A DNA stretch of 64,000 bases from Clostridium_AD estertheticum_D (GTDB taxonomy: Bacteria; Bacillota; Clostridia; Clostridiales; Clostridiaceae): the NCBI RefSeq assembly GCF_018861295.1, contig NZ_JAHLDM010000011.1:1-64000 (forward strand), written 5' to 3'. Within the stretch, counting starts at the first letter, position 1, and every line of letters starts with the position of its first letter. Both the position numbers and the translations under genes were made by a program. Below the pieces are notes generated by a model that saw only the letters and a program-made list of their open reading frames with translations, did no database searches and had not been told where the DNA came from. Below are positions 25,336 to 35,349 of the stretch, in pieces.

Positions 25336-26733
25336 TCATTTTGCAGTTTTAACCATAAAGTCACTGTTTGACAATCTTACTTTATCTCCAATTTGTATTT
25401 GAACCCGTTGTCCCTTTTGTAGTTTAACTAAATTAACATAAGTTCCGTTAGAACTTTCAAGGTCCTCAATCACATAAGAATTATTAATGTAGGATACCTT
25501 GCAATGAACCCTGCTTATTGTTTTATTAAATTGAATAACTCCATCAACAGCTTCAGGATTTTTACCTATGATAAATTCAGGTTTACTAATAACAAGCTTT
25601 ATGTTTTCTTTTGTCCCAATTCCTGTTAGCGAAATAGAGGGTGTGAATATGCTGTCTAATACTTCAGTAGCTCCGCCTTCATATATTGGCTTGAAATCCA
25701 TATTACTTGGTGCCTGCACCTTTTTCTTTTTTTTCAAGACAAAAATATAAATCAGTATTGATGTTATTAAATCAATAGCTAATGTTACACCAATTGAAAT
25801 CATAGATGTTTTAGACTTATAGTTAAAACTAAGTATTATCCCTACACAAATGAGCACTGTACAAATTTGAATAATAATTAATATAGGTGGCTTTATTAAG
25901 CGTATCTTTTTATCATTAGCTTTGGTTTTAATATTTTTAGTTTTGGTTTTAGGTTTAAGTTTATGCATAAGTTTAAGTCTAGGTTCAGCCTTATCTATAA
26001 TCTTTAGATTTTCAATTTCTCTGCCCTCAAAATGATCATCTCCAGGTGCTAGTGATCCACTTTCTTGTCCTGTCTGCAATGGATTTATAGGTAGTTTGTT
26101 ACTACCTTCTGATGGTGCCTCTCCACTTTGAATACCAAATTCATTCTTCATTGGATCTCTTATTATAATATTTCTCTTCATATTTTCTTTTATTTCATCT
26201 AATCTATAATTCTCATTTTGAAGATCATTATAAAGTCCATATACCATTTCTTTATTTAAATTATTATTTTCAGAAATCGCTTCTGCTAAATTTTTCTTAA
26301 GTTCTCTCTCAAATATTCCAATGCTACTTAAGCTCGTATGTGTGTTAACTGGAAGATATATAAAAAAAGCATTCAAATTATTGCTATCAATAAAAATTTT
26401 ATCTAAATTCACCTCAATGTTCTCACACTGCATAAACCCATTATGTTTAACTTCTGATACAATATTGAGCACTCTAGATACTATTGATAAAAAATTTTCC
26501 GGTGTAAGCTGGTGTAATAATGACTTAAGGCTTTTATATTTTGAAATATCATAAACTAACTTTGTTTTTCCATTATGTGAAACTTTAACACATTTTATAA
26601 ATCCATTTTTCTCTTGATTCTGTAACACCTTATATCCAGTTTCGAAAAAAAGGTATTCTTGTTCCAATATATAACTTATATTAGAATTGTCTCTATTTTC
26701 TTTAATTAGATCATTTACAACTAAATTGTTCAT
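25336..26733 (-). CDS. FHA-domain membrane protein (DUF6382-like N-terminus)
   Basis: 465 residues. The N-terminal ~170 match the DUF6382-like region seen before FHA domains in clostridia, with a pattern (IFIDSNNLNAFFIYLP) like the EssB/YukC pseudokinase. A polar linker leads to two membrane helices (about 280-335). The C-terminal FHA domain (about 375-462) has IGKNPEAVDG, ISRVHC and SNGTYVN, the phosphothreonine-binding residues. I infer an EssB-like role. It is the first gene of the secretion operon. Confidence 0.85.
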   Translation of the reverse strand: MNNLVVNDLIKENRDNSNISYILEQEYLFFETGYKVLQNQEKNGFIKCVKVSHNGKTKLVYDISKYKSLKSLLHQLTPENFLSIVSRVLNIVSEVKHNGFMQCENIEVNLDKIFIDSNNLNAFFIYLPVNTHTSLSSIGIFERELKKNLAEAISENNNLNKEMVYGLYNDLQNENYRLDEIKENMKRNIIIRDPMKNEFGIQSGEAPSEGSNKLPINPLQTGQESGSLAPGDDHFEGREIENLKIIDKAEPRLKLMHKLKPKTKTKNIKTKANDKKIRLIKPPILIIIQICTVLICVGIILSFNYKSKTSMISIGVTLAIDLITSILIYIFVLKKKKKVQAPSNMDFKPIYEGGATEVLDSIFTPSISLTGIGTKENIKLVISKPEFIIGKNPEAVDGVIQFNKTISRVHCKVSYINNSYVIEDLESSNGTYVNLVKLQKGQRVQIQIGDKVRLSNSDFMVKTAK

Positions 26734-27009
26734 TTAAGTACCCATTCCCCTTTTTACTAACCGCTCCATCTGCTTTTTTTACAATGTTATTTTCATTTTG
26801 AAAAATTTTCAATGATTTGTCGATTTTACCTATTATAGAAATAATACCATTCTTTAGCTAAAATATCTACAGCTAATTCGATATTATTATGATTTTCTAC
26901 ATTTTTTTAGCTAATATTACATATTAGTCTATATATACAGCAAGTTTCCTCCTATTTTTCTTTATATATTATATATACATAATACTATTTAACAAACTCA
27001 AATATAACG
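26734..27009. other. Upstream region of the T7SS operon
   Basis: 276 bases, very AT-rich, between the FHA gene and the kdp terminator. Two short minus-strand stretches could be read as peptides (one ends WYYFYNR, the other NGYLNEQFSCK) but neither has a start codon with a ribosome site. The promoter of the T7SS operon should lie here; I could not find a convincing -35/-10 pair. Confidence 0.4.
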
Positions 27010-27036
27010 GGGGTAGTTCACAATTTGAACTACCCC
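27010..27036. terminator. Terminator at the end of the kdp control genes
   Basis: GGGGTAGTTCA pairs with TGAACTACCCC (11 bp, loop CAATT). The T-rich flank (CTCTTTTT) is on the plus-strand side, and the minus-strand side has a poor T-tract, so termination may be weak for the kdp operon. Confidence 0.65.
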
Positions 27037-27069
27037 ACTCTTTTTAAATTATCCCTACTATTAATATTT

Positions 27070-28908
27070 TTATTTCTCCACAGGTAACGTAAATATAAAA
27101 TTACTCCCCTTATCAACTTCACTTTCACAATAAATTGTTCCATCATGTGCTTCTACAATTCCCTTTGCTATAGAAAGCCCAATCCCCGAACTCAAAAATT
27201 CTGTATCATAGGCACTTATCTTAACAAACTTTTCAAATATTTTCTCATGATATTCTCTAGGAATTCCTTTACCGTTGTCTTTAACAAAAACTTTCATTTT
27301 TTCTCCATCTATAAATGCACCTATAGTTATTTTCCCACCTGAATTCGTATATTTAATAGCATTAGAAACTAGATTATTTAATACCCATGTTATTTTCTCT
27401 TTATCTACAATTACATTAGGTAAATCAACTTCTACACTATTATATAAAGTAATTCCTATATTTCTTGCCTGTACCTCATAATTTTTAACACAATCATCTG
27501 CAATCTCAGCTATCGAATATGCTTTTATATTATATACAGCTTGATCCGACTGTATCTTTGAAAGTCTTAGAAGATCACTAACTAGATCTGTAAGCTTTTC
27601 AGTCTCTTCTTTTATTGTATCTAAAAGCTCTTCCTGTTTTTTATTTATGTCTCCTAAATTTTTCTCAAGTATTAAGCCTACACCCATCATAATCGAAGTA
27701 AGTGGAGTTTTAAATTCATGAGAAATTGTAGCTATAAAATCTGTACGCACCTTTTCAAGTTCCTTATATTCTGTTATATTTTTTAAAAGTACCACTATAG
27801 CATTAATTTTATTCTCTTTATCATAAACTACAGTTACTATAATATTAAAAAAACAAGTTCTATCATTTACCTTAAGGCTTATTATCTTTTCAGTAATCGG
27901 AACTTTATTGTCTACCACACAAAAAATATAATCATATAATTCCATATTTCTAATGGTCTCTAAAAAATGACTATTAATTACATTTTGTTCTAATACTCCG
28001 AAAATGTTTTCGCAAGACTCATTTAGTAATTGAATTTTATAACTAGCATCAAGTACTATTAATGGATCTGTTATACTTTTTACAATTGCAATAGATTTAT
28101 TTCTCTCTGAAAGTAACTTTCCGGTAGTACTCTGCTCAAATTCGTAAAGCCTATTTGTCATATTATTAAATTCCATTGCAAGCATTCCAATTTCATCCTC
28201 ATTTATCACAGGTGCTTGTTTATTAATTTCTCCTTGTTTAACTGATTTTATAGTTTCAGTGAGTAGATATATAGGTTTTAAAGACTTATTTGTAAATATA
28301 AGCGATATTATTAATCCTATAATTGCAGCTATGGAGGAAATTAATAATATAAAATGCATTGCATTTAATGCATTACTTTTTGCATTATCCCGCCCTTTAA
28401 ACATAGCTTTTTCATTAAGTTTCGCTAAAATTCCTAAATCGGCTTTAACCTTAACTACAGAAGGATAAATTTTAGAATTGTAAAATTTCATATTCTCTTG
28501 GCTTGTGTGAGAAGTTTGATATTCGTGAAATTTTGAGAAAGATTTAACAAACAGAAGATAGTCCTCACTTATTTTATTAGTATTATTAGCTTCACCAACT
28601 TCAGTTATATTAGTTTTTGCAATATTAAGCCACTTATAAAATTCTTCATTGTTATTATAAATAATATCTATTGCACTTTTATTTTCAAAAGCAATATATC
28701 TAAGAATTGTCTTATCTTGAGTTTCAATGACCTCAGTCATTTTAGTTGAAGCATCGATGCTCTTGTAATTATTTGTTATTAATCCATCTATCTTTCCACC
28801 TACTCTGTATATGTTAAAGCTTGAGAGCAGTCCAATCATTACTATAACTAAAACTAAAAACACATTAATAGTTACAATTTTGCCTTTTAATGTTTTAATA
28901 AAAAACAC
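27070..28908 (-). CDS. Membrane sensor histidine kinase of the kdp cluster
   Basis: 612 residues. Membrane helix 1 (about 13-32), an extracellular helical bundle (about 33-180), membrane helix 2 (about 182-208), HAMP, a PAS domain (about 265-375), HisKA with SHEFKTPLTSIM, and HATPase_c with NNLVSNAIKYT, KDNGKGIP and GIGLSIAKGIVEAHDG. It replaces the kinase half missing from the short KdpD upstream. The start is ambiguous: GTG at 28908 overlaps the ribosome site AAGGGGG, so an ATT eight bases after that site could be used. Confidence 0.9.
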   Translation of the reverse strand: MFFIKTLKGKIVTINVFLVLVIVMIGLLSSFNIYRVGGKIDGLITNNYKSIDASTKMTEVIETQDKTILRYIAFENKSAIDIIYNNNEEFYKWLNIAKTNITEVGEANNTNKISEDYLLFVKSFSKFHEYQTSHTSQENMKFYNSKIYPSVVKVKADLGILAKLNEKAMFKGRDNAKSNALNAMHFILLISSIAAIIGLIISLIFTNKSLKPIYLLTETIKSVKQGEINKQAPVINEDEIGMLAMEFNNMTNRLYEFEQSTTGKLLSERNKSIAIVKSITDPLIVLDASYKIQLLNESCENIFGVLEQNVINSHFLETIRNMELYDYIFCVVDNKVPITEKIISLKVNDRTCFFNIIVTVVYDKENKINAIVVLLKNITEYKELEKVRTDFIATISHEFKTPLTSIMMGVGLILEKNLGDINKKQEELLDTIKEETEKLTDLVSDLLRLSKIQSDQAVYNIKAYSIAEIADDCVKNYEVQARNIGITLYNSVEVDLPNVIVDKEKITWVLNNLVSNAIKYTNSGGKITIGAFIDGEKMKVFVKDNGKGIPREYHEKIFEKFVKISAYDTEFLSSGIGLSIAKGIVEAHDGTIYCESEVDKGSNFIFTLPVEK

Positions 28909-28941
28909 CCCCTTAACTTCAATATACCTTTTAATTGTATT

Positions 28942-30036
28942 TTAGTGAAAGGGATCTGCAACCACAAGCACATCAATATATTTGGTATCTCTCATTATCG
29001 TTCTAACAATTGAACCCCTTAAAATCTCATGAAATCTAGTTCTAGCAGACGGGCCTATAATTATCTGGGTTATATTATTATCAGTTGCGAACTCAATAAT
29101 AGGTCTTTCACGATGTTTTGATCTTTCCACCTTAAGTTCCACATCAAGTTTCTCACATAATTTTTTTAATTCTTCTAATTTTTTTGACTCTTCTATTCCA
29201 TGATTATAAGTTTTACTTACAGTTAGAACATAAAATTCTGCTTTTAACATCTTTGCCATTCTATAACCACGCCTAATTAAGTATTCTGCATTAAAATTAA
29301 GATTAACACATACTAATATTTTTTCTTGTGCGCCTATTAATCCAGCTACCTTATTTTTATTCTTGTATATTACAAGTTTTTCATCCACTTCATTTGCAAC
29401 TTCTCTTAAAGTAAGTTCTCTTAATGCGGTTAGATTTCCTACTCTAAAAAAGTTATGCAATGCATCCTCAATTTTATCCTCTGAATAAACTTTTCCGTCC
29501 TTTATTCGCCCGCGAAGTGCATCAGGAGATACATCTATAACTTCAATTTCATCTGCAATGTCAATAATTTTATCTGGCAACGTTTCTTTAACCTTAATTC
29601 CAGTCATTCTACTAACATGATCATTTAGACTTTCTAAATGCTGAATATTAACTGCTGTCATTACATTTATGCCATTATCTAATATTTCTAGAACATCTTC
29701 AAAACGCTTTTTATTTCTAGATGTAGGCACATTAGTATGTGCTAACTCATCTATTATAACAAACTCTGGTTTTCGTGTTATAACTCCATCGATATCAAGT
29801 TCTTTTAGATTAATCCCTTTATATCTTATTTCTTTTAAAGGAAGAATCTCTAAATGTCCTATTTGTTCTTCTGTTCCCACTCTTCCATAAGTTTCTATTA
29901 TACCTATGATAATATCTATATTACTTTTTTTCATATCATTAGCATCATGTAGCATTTGATAACTCTTGCCCACACCTGGAGCACCACCAATATATATTTT
30001 TAATTTTCCTCTGCTTTCTTTTTCATAAGCCTCCAC
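28942..30036 (-). CDS. kdpD: Short KdpD: sensor and USP domains only
   Basis: 364 residues against ~900 for a full KdpD. The N-terminal KdpD domain has GGAPGVGKSYQML (Walker A, about 17-29) and IDELAHTNVPTSRNKKR (Walker B region). A USP domain follows (about 218-364, ILVCVNLNFNAEYLIRRG, then IIGPSARTRFHEILRGS). The membrane and kinase halves are absent; the separate kinase at 27070 may supply them. GTG start. In full KdpD the USP domain can bind c-di-AMP. Confidence 0.92.
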   Translation of the reverse strand: MEAYEKESRGKLKIYIGGAPGVGKSYQMLHDANDMKKSNIDIIIGIIETYGRVGTEEQIGHLEILPLKEIRYKGINLKELDIDGVITRKPEFVIIDELAHTNVPTSRNKKRFEDVLEILDNGINVMTAVNIQHLESLNDHVSRMTGIKVKETLPDKIIDIADEIEVIDVSPDALRGRIKDGKVYSEDKIEDALHNFFRVGNLTALRELTLREVANEVDEKLVIYKNKNKVAGLIGAQEKILVCVNLNFNAEYLIRRGYRMAKMLKAEFYVLTVSKTYNHGIEESKKLEELKKLCEKLDVELKVERSKHRERPIIEFATDNNITQIIIGPSARTRFHEILRGSIVRTIMRDTKYIDVLVVADPFH

Positions 30037-30101
30037 CTACTATCACATCCTAAACATATTTTCATTATCAACATAATTTCTATATAATTATTATATTATG
30101 T

Positions 30102-30722
30102 TTAAATATGTGAATCATTAAATAGTTCATAAATATTATTAAATAATTCTGCTTCATCAAATTTATTTAAGTTCTTATTTACCTCACTTATTAAATTATA
30201 AATTTCTTTATTATAAGGGTTTATTCCGAGTACTATTTTTAAAGTATTATGTGCTTCCGCGTATTCTCCCTCTTCAAGCAACTTCTTTGATTTTGCTATT
30301 AATATCTCTTCTTCTAAATCTTTTGAACTTTCAACAAAACTTTTATCAAGGTTTTCGTTTGAAGTAAATATTTCTTCTAAAACAGAAGTAACTCTATCAG
30401 GCGAAAATGGTTTCTGAAGGTAAGCTGCAGCTCCAAGTTTTGTACAATCAACAGCATTTTTTACCGTAGCAAATGCAGTCATAATAATAACGGGACAATT
30501 AAAACCCATATCGCGAATTATCTTTAAAACCTCTGTTCCGCTCATTTCCGGCATTCTTATATCTAAAAATATTATATCAATACTTTGCTTTTCTTCTTTT
30601 AATATATTTATAGCTGATTTACCAGAATCTGCAGTAAGAACTTTATAACCTTTTAGTTCAAGACATGTGGTTAATAACATTCTTATATTTTTTGTATCAT
30701 CTATTACCAAAACCTTTTTCAT
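30102..30722 (-). CDS. Receiver-TPR protein without DNA-binding domain
   Basis: 206 residues from ATG 30722; a GTG at 30731 is in frame but lies in the ribosome site. The receiver domain (about 1-120) has DD, phosphoacceptor IIFLDIRMPEMSG and LQKPFSP. The C-terminal ~70 residues are TPR-like (AKSKKLLEEGEYAEAHNTLK, then INPYNKEIYNLI). It occupies the position of kdpE, yet it has no OmpR-type winged helix. Signal output must go through protein contact or RNA. Confidence 0.85.
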   Translation of the reverse strand: MKKVLVIDDTKNIRMLLTTCLELKGYKVLTADSGKSAINILKEEKQSIDIIFLDIRMPEMSGTEVLKIIRDMGFNCPVIIMTAFATVKNAVDCTKLGAAAYLQKPFSPDRVTSVLEEIFTSNENLDKSFVESSKDLEEEILIAKSKKLLEEGEYAEAHNTLKIVLGINPYNKEIYNLISEVNKNLNKFDEAELFNNIYELFNDSHI

Positions 30723-30810
30723 ATTATTCACCTACCTCATTAATTTTATTGTTCACATAAATCTAAGATTGTACTAAAACAATTACATTATATAATAAAT
30801 ATTTTCCTTT

Positions 30811-31449
30811 TTAAAGTGTGCCTTTGCTTTTTAATATATTTGCTATATCTAAATTAGCTTTTAATACGTTCACTCTTGGTTCCCCAAATATGCCTAAAGT
30901 TCTTCCTTGTGTATTGTTTAATATAATATTATTTAAATCAGTTGAGCTAATATTAGTAGCCTTTGCAACAGCTGATACCTGTATCTTAGCAGCCTGGGGA
31001 CTAATATTAGGATCAAGTCCTGAAGCAGAACTTGTTAGCAAATCAGTAGGTACATCTCCTGCTTTTAAACCAGGATGACTTTTTAAAAAATCACCCATAT
31101 CTTTTCTTACTCTATCCATTAAAACAGGATTTGATGGGCCAAGATTAGACGACCCAGAAGTTACACCTGTATATGCAATATTACCTTTACTATCAGGCTT
31201 CAAATCTGCTTTTGTATAGGTATTATAATTAGAATTTGAAACTCTAGAGCGAAAAAATCTTTTATCAGTAAAACTTTGCCCTATAAGCCCTGAGCCAACT
31301 TCTTTCCCATTAAAACTAACCATACTTCCATTAGCCTTTTTGTTAAATAACACTTGGCTTATTCCAGTCATAGCTAGAGGATATATTAAACCACATATAA
31401 CAAAGAGTACCACACTTAATAATACTGATTTTTTTAACATATCTTTCAT
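30811..31449 (-). CDS. kdpC: KdpC, potassium-transporting ATPase chaperone subunit
   Basis: 212 residues. One N-terminal membrane helix (about 8-30) followed by an extracytoplasmic domain with the family segments GQSFTDKRFFRSRVSNSNYN, LKAGDVPTDLLTSSASGLDP and NISPQAAKIQVSAVA. It stabilises ATP binding by KdpB in the KdpFABC complex. AGGAGAG lies upstream and 29 bases separate it from kdpB. Confidence 0.96.
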   Translation of the reverse strand: MKDMLKKSVLLSVVLFVICGLIYPLAMTGISQVLFNKKANGSMVSFNGKEVGSGLIGQSFTDKRFFRSRVSNSNYNTYTKADLKPDSKGNIAYTGVTSGSSNLGPSNPVLMDRVRKDMGDFLKSHPGLKAGDVPTDLLTSSASGLDPNISPQAAKIQVSAVAKATNISSTDLNNIILNNTQGRTLGIFGEPRVNVLKANLDIANILKSKGTL

Positions 31450-31478
31450 TTCTATCTCTCCTCATATAAAACCTAAGA

Positions 31479-33530
31479 TTAACCTAGGTTTAGAATTCTA
31501 AGTAATGGCGTAACTGCTAAATCTAATAGTTTAATTCCTACAAATGGAGCAATAAGTCCACCTAATCCATAAATTAAAAGATTTCTGCGAAGTAAGGCTT
31601 CTGATTTCATTGGTGTATATTTTACACCTTTCATTGCTATAGGAATTAAAGCTGGAATTATTATAGCATTAAATATTAAAGCTGATAGTATGGCACTATG
31701 AGGCGTTGATAATCCCATAATATTTAGTACGTTCATCCGTGCTATTCCCACTGCAAACATAGCAGGAATAATTGCAAAGTATTTTGCTACATCATTTGCT
31801 ATACTAAAAGTAGTGAGCGCTCCTCTTGTTATAAGGAGTTGTTTACCAATTTCTACAACCTCTAATATTTTTGTAGGATCTGAATCAAGATCAACCATAT
31901 TTGCAGCTTCTTTAGCTGCTGTAGTTCCACTATTCATTGCAATTCCTACATCTGCCATAGCTAGTGCTGGGGCATCATTTGTTCCATCACCTGTCATAGC
32001 AACAAGCTTACCTAAATCCTGTTCTTTTTTAATTACAGCAATTTTATCTTCTGGCTTGCACTCTGCTACAAAATCATCTACACCAGCCTCCCTTGCTATA
32101 GTTGCTGCAGTAAGAGGATTATCTCCAGTACACATAATAGTTTTAATACCCATTTCACGAAGTCTTGCAAACCTTGCTGTAAGGCCCGGTTTTACGGTAT
32201 CTTTTAAGTAAATAACACCAAATATCTCATTTCCTACACAAACAGTAAGTGGTGTACCACCGGCACTAGCAACTCTTATTACTGCCGCCTCTAAATCTGT
32301 AGGAGCTTTTCCATTAATTTTCTCAACATATTTAATTATAGAATCTGATGCACCTTTTCGAATTTGGACTCCATTTGATAGGTTCATACCGCTCATTCTT
32401 GTCTGCGCCGTAAACTCTACAAATTCAGCATCTTTATAATCATCTTCATTAATTGAAACTCCTTGCTTCTTTGCAAGTTCAATTACTGACTTACCTTCTG
32501 GAGTTGTATCTTTTATAGATGAAATTAAAGCCTGTAATCTAAGGTCTTCTAACGTATGTCTTCCCACAGGTATAAATTCAGCTGCAAGCCTGTTACCATA
32601 AGTAATTGTTCCAGTTTTATCTAAAATCATTGTATCTACATCTCCGCAAGCCTCCACAGCTTTACCGGACATTGCAATTACATTAAATCTTGTTACTCTA
32701 TCCATTCCGGCTATTCCAATTGCTGAGAGTAGTCCTCCTATCGTTGTAGGAATAAGACAAACAAGAAGAGCTATAAGTGTGGATACCTGCAACGTAACTT
32801 TAGAGTAGTTAGCCATAGGATATAAAGTTACTATAACAATTAAAAATATTATTGTTAAAGCTACAAGTAGCGTACTTAACGCAATTTCATTTGGCGTCTT
32901 TTTCCTTGAAGCACCTTCAACAAGTTTTATCATCTTATCTAAAAATGATTCTCCCGGAGTTACTGTTATTTCAACTTTAAGCCAGTCACTGACAACCTTT
33001 GTGCCTCCTGTTACAGATCCAAAATCGCCGCCTGATTCCTTAAGTACAGGAGCAGATTCTCCAGTAATTGCAGATTCATCAACTGATGCAAGTCCTTCAA
33101 TTACCTCCCCATCATTAGGAATAAAATCACCAGTCTCAACAAGAACTATATCTCCCTTTTTTAGCTTAGCAGCACTTATTAATTTAAAATTACCTTTTGA
33201 ATCTAATAATTTTGCAATTGCATCCGTTCGGGACTTTTTTAAACTTTCAGCTTGAGCTTTTCCTCTTCCTTCAGCCACTGCTTCAGCAAAATTTGCAAAC
33301 AGAACTGTAATAAGTAATATAAATGATACAAGTCCATTGTATCCTCTAATATTTTCACCTTTATCACCAAATACATATGGGAAAAAAGTTAGAAATAAAG
33401 TTATTACAAAACCAATTTCAACTACAAACATAACAGGATTTTTCATCATGTATTTAGGATTTAATTTTATAAAAGCACCCTTAATAGCATCTTTAAGTAT
33501 ATCCCCAGTTATAATTTTTTTCTTACTCAT
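31479..33530 (-). CDS. kdpB: KdpB, potassium-transporting P-type ATPase
   Basis: 683 residues. P-type motifs: TGES (in ESAITGESAPVL), DKTGTITYG (phosphorylated Asp), GDGTNDAPALAMADVG and MCTGDNPLTAATIAREAG. Seven membrane helices in the usual order, IPTTIGGLL in helix M4. It powers high-affinity potassium import with KdpA. In E. coli the TGES Ser is phosphorylated to inhibit the pump, and the Ser is present here. Confidence 0.97.
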   Translation of the reverse strand: MSKKKIITGDILKDAIKGAFIKLNPKYMMKNPVMFVVEIGFVITLFLTFFPYVFGDKGENIRGYNGLVSFILLITVLFANFAEAVAEGRGKAQAESLKKSRTDAIAKLLDSKGNFKLISAAKLKKGDIVLVETGDFIPNDGEVIEGLASVDESAITGESAPVLKESGGDFGSVTGGTKVVSDWLKVEITVTPGESFLDKMIKLVEGASRKKTPNEIALSTLLVALTIIFLIVIVTLYPMANYSKVTLQVSTLIALLVCLIPTTIGGLLSAIGIAGMDRVTRFNVIAMSGKAVEACGDVDTMILDKTGTITYGNRLAAEFIPVGRHTLEDLRLQALISSIKDTTPEGKSVIELAKKQGVSINEDDYKDAEFVEFTAQTRMSGMNLSNGVQIRKGASDSIIKYVEKINGKAPTDLEAAVIRVASAGGTPLTVCVGNEIFGVIYLKDTVKPGLTARFARLREMGIKTIMCTGDNPLTAATIAREAGVDDFVAECKPEDKIAVIKKEQDLGKLVAMTGDGTNDAPALAMADVGIAMNSGTTAAKEAANMVDLDSDPTKILEVVEIGKQLLITRGALTTFSIANDVAKYFAIIPAMFAVGIARMNVLNIMGLSTPHSAILSALIFNAIIIPALIPIAMKGVKYTPMKSEALLRRNLLIYGLGGLIAPFVGIKLLDLAVTPLLRILNLG

Positions 33531-33549
33531 AATATATCCAAGCCCCTTT

Positions 33550-35229
33550 CTAATGACCTAGCATTAAATGTTCTGCTATAGGTCCGAGTGTAAGTGCTGG
33601 CAAGAATGTCAAAGCACCTATTATTATTACAACACTAATTAAAATCACTACAAATATGCTATTATCTGTTCTAAATGTAGCCATAGTTTCAGGAACAGCA
33701 TGTTTAGATGCAAGAGAACCTGCAACAGCGAGTAGTATTATTATTGATAAATATCTCCCAAGGAGCATTACAATACCAGTTGTAGTATTCGCAAACATTG
33801 TGTTTCCATTAAAACCTGCAAATGCTGAACCGTTATTGGCCGCCGCCGATGTAAATTGATAAACTGTTTCAGTTAGTCCATGAAAGGCGGGATTTGTTAT
33901 TGAGCTAAGCCCCATTTTTGTTGTAAGTGCCACAGCTGATGGAAATAATATTATAAGTGGATGCACTAGTATTGCAAGTGCAATCAATTTTATCTCTTTA
34001 CCTTCTATTTTCTTACCTAAAAACTCAGGTGTCCGTCCAACCATTAACCCTGCAATAAATACTGTGATTATTGCATACATCATCATATTCATAAAACCTA
34101 CACCTTTACCACCAAAGACTACATTGAGCATCATATTCCATAATGGTACAAGTCCTCCCAGGGGCATTAGTGAATCGTGCATAGTATTTACAGTTCCAGT
34201 GGTAAAAGCAGTTGTAATAGTAGTAAATAATGCTGATGCTGCGATTCCAAATCTAACCTCTTTACCTTCCATATTACCCATAACTTGACTTAACCCTACT
34301 TTAGCTAAGTTCGGATTTCCTGCTTTTTCTGACATGTATATAATAGGAATCACCATTACAAGTAATACTGCCATTGTTATAAAAATCATTAAGCTTTGTT
34401 TCTTATTTTTAAGCATTAATCCAAAGGCAATAACTAATGCTCCAGGTAATGCCATCATTGAAAGTAATTCAGCTAAATTTGAAAAGGTCGTTGGATTTTC
34501 AAAAGGATGTGCAGAGTTTGCATTAAAGAACCCTCCACCATTTGTTCCTATATGCTTTATTGATTCAAGGGATGCAACTGGTCCCATTGCAATATCTTGA
34601 TATTTACTTTCTATTGTTGTTATAGTTTTATTAGGGGCAAGAGTTTGAGGTACTCCTTGCGATACTAAAATCACTGTAACAAATATTGATAATGGAAGTA
34701 AAATTCTTGTAATTATTCTTGTCATATCTACGAAAAAATTTCCAAGTGTCTTTTTTCTACCAATAATTCCTCTCATAAATGCACTTGCAGCAGCAAAACC
34801 AGTAGATGCAGATGTAAACATTAAAAATGTCATTACTACCATCTGACTTAAATAAGATACTCCTGATTCTCCAGCATAACCTTGTAGATTAGTATTTGTT
34901 ATAAAACTTATAGCTGTATTAAATGATAAATCTGGCTTCATTGCTGTTATATTATTAGGATTTAGAAAGTGTAGACTTTGTATTCTTAAAATAATATAAG
35001 CACATAAACACATTATTGCATTTGATATTATTATTGCTAAGACATATGTTTTCCAGTTCATTTCCTTGTGATTTATTCCAGTTACTTTGAAAATTAAATT
35101 ATCAACTTTGTTAAGCAATGGATCAACAAAGCTTTTTTCCCCACTTAGAACATTATAGACATATCTTCCTAAAGGAATAATAATTAAAACGAAAACAATT
35201 AACGGTATAATAATTTGCATAACTTCCAT
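33550..35229 (-). CDS. kdpA: KdpA, potassium-binding channel subunit
   Basis: 559 residues, ten membrane helices. The four selectivity segments are visible: TNTNLQGYAGE, KHIGTNGGGFFNANSAHPFE, TTAFTTGTVNTMHDS and TSAAANNGSAFAGF. This is the superfamily-of-potassium-transporters subunit of KdpFABC. ATG at 35229 has AAGGGGG nine bases upstream. kdpF ends 26 bases before it. Confidence 0.97.
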   Translation of the reverse strand: MEVMQIIIPLIVFVLIIIPLGRYVYNVLSGEKSFVDPLLNKVDNLIFKVTGINHKEMNWKTYVLAIIISNAIMCLCAYIILRIQSLHFLNPNNITAMKPDLSFNTAISFITNTNLQGYAGESGVSYLSQMVVMTFLMFTSASTGFAAASAFMRGIIGRKKTLGNFFVDMTRIITRILLPLSIFVTVILVSQGVPQTLAPNKTITTIESKYQDIAMGPVASLESIKHIGTNGGGFFNANSAHPFENPTTFSNLAELLSMMALPGALVIAFGLMLKNKKQSLMIFITMAVLLVMVIPIIYMSEKAGNPNLAKVGLSQVMGNMEGKEVRFGIAASALFTTITTAFTTGTVNTMHDSLMPLGGLVPLWNMMLNVVFGGKGVGFMNMMMYAIITVFIAGLMVGRTPEFLGKKIEGKEIKLIALAILVHPLIILFPSAVALTTKMGLSSITNPAFHGLTETVYQFTSAAANNGSAFAGFNGNTMFANTTTGIVMLLGRYLSIIILLAVAGSLASKHAVPETMATFRTDNSIFVVILISVVIIIGALTFLPALTLGPIAEHLMLGH

Positions 35230-35255
35230 TTAATAGACCCCCTTTTGAAATGTCA

Positions 35256-35333
35256 TTAAAATTTTTCTGGATTTAAAAGTGCATAAAATAAATAACAAAA
35301 TAATGAGATTATCATTATTATTAGAATTACCAT
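35256..35333 (-). CDS. kdpF: KdpF, 25-residue small membrane subunit
   Basis: A 25-residue peptide starting MVILIIMIISLFCYLFYALL and ending NPEKF, a single membrane helix. Its length, position directly before kdpA and the Y.LL.PE.F ending fit KdpF, the small subunit that stabilises the pump in membranes. An AAAGGAGG site lies 7 bases upstream of ATG. It is too short for ordinary gene finders. Confidence 0.9.
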   Translation of the reverse strand: MVILIIMIISLFCYLFYALLNPEKF

Positions 35334-35349
35334 ATGAAATCCTCCTTTA

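Noticed and set aside
26749..26925. Minus-strand peptide-like stretches before the FHA gene
   Set aside because: Two overlapping frames read plausibly but neither has a start codon with a ribosome site, and they are in different frames, so I treat them as non-coding.
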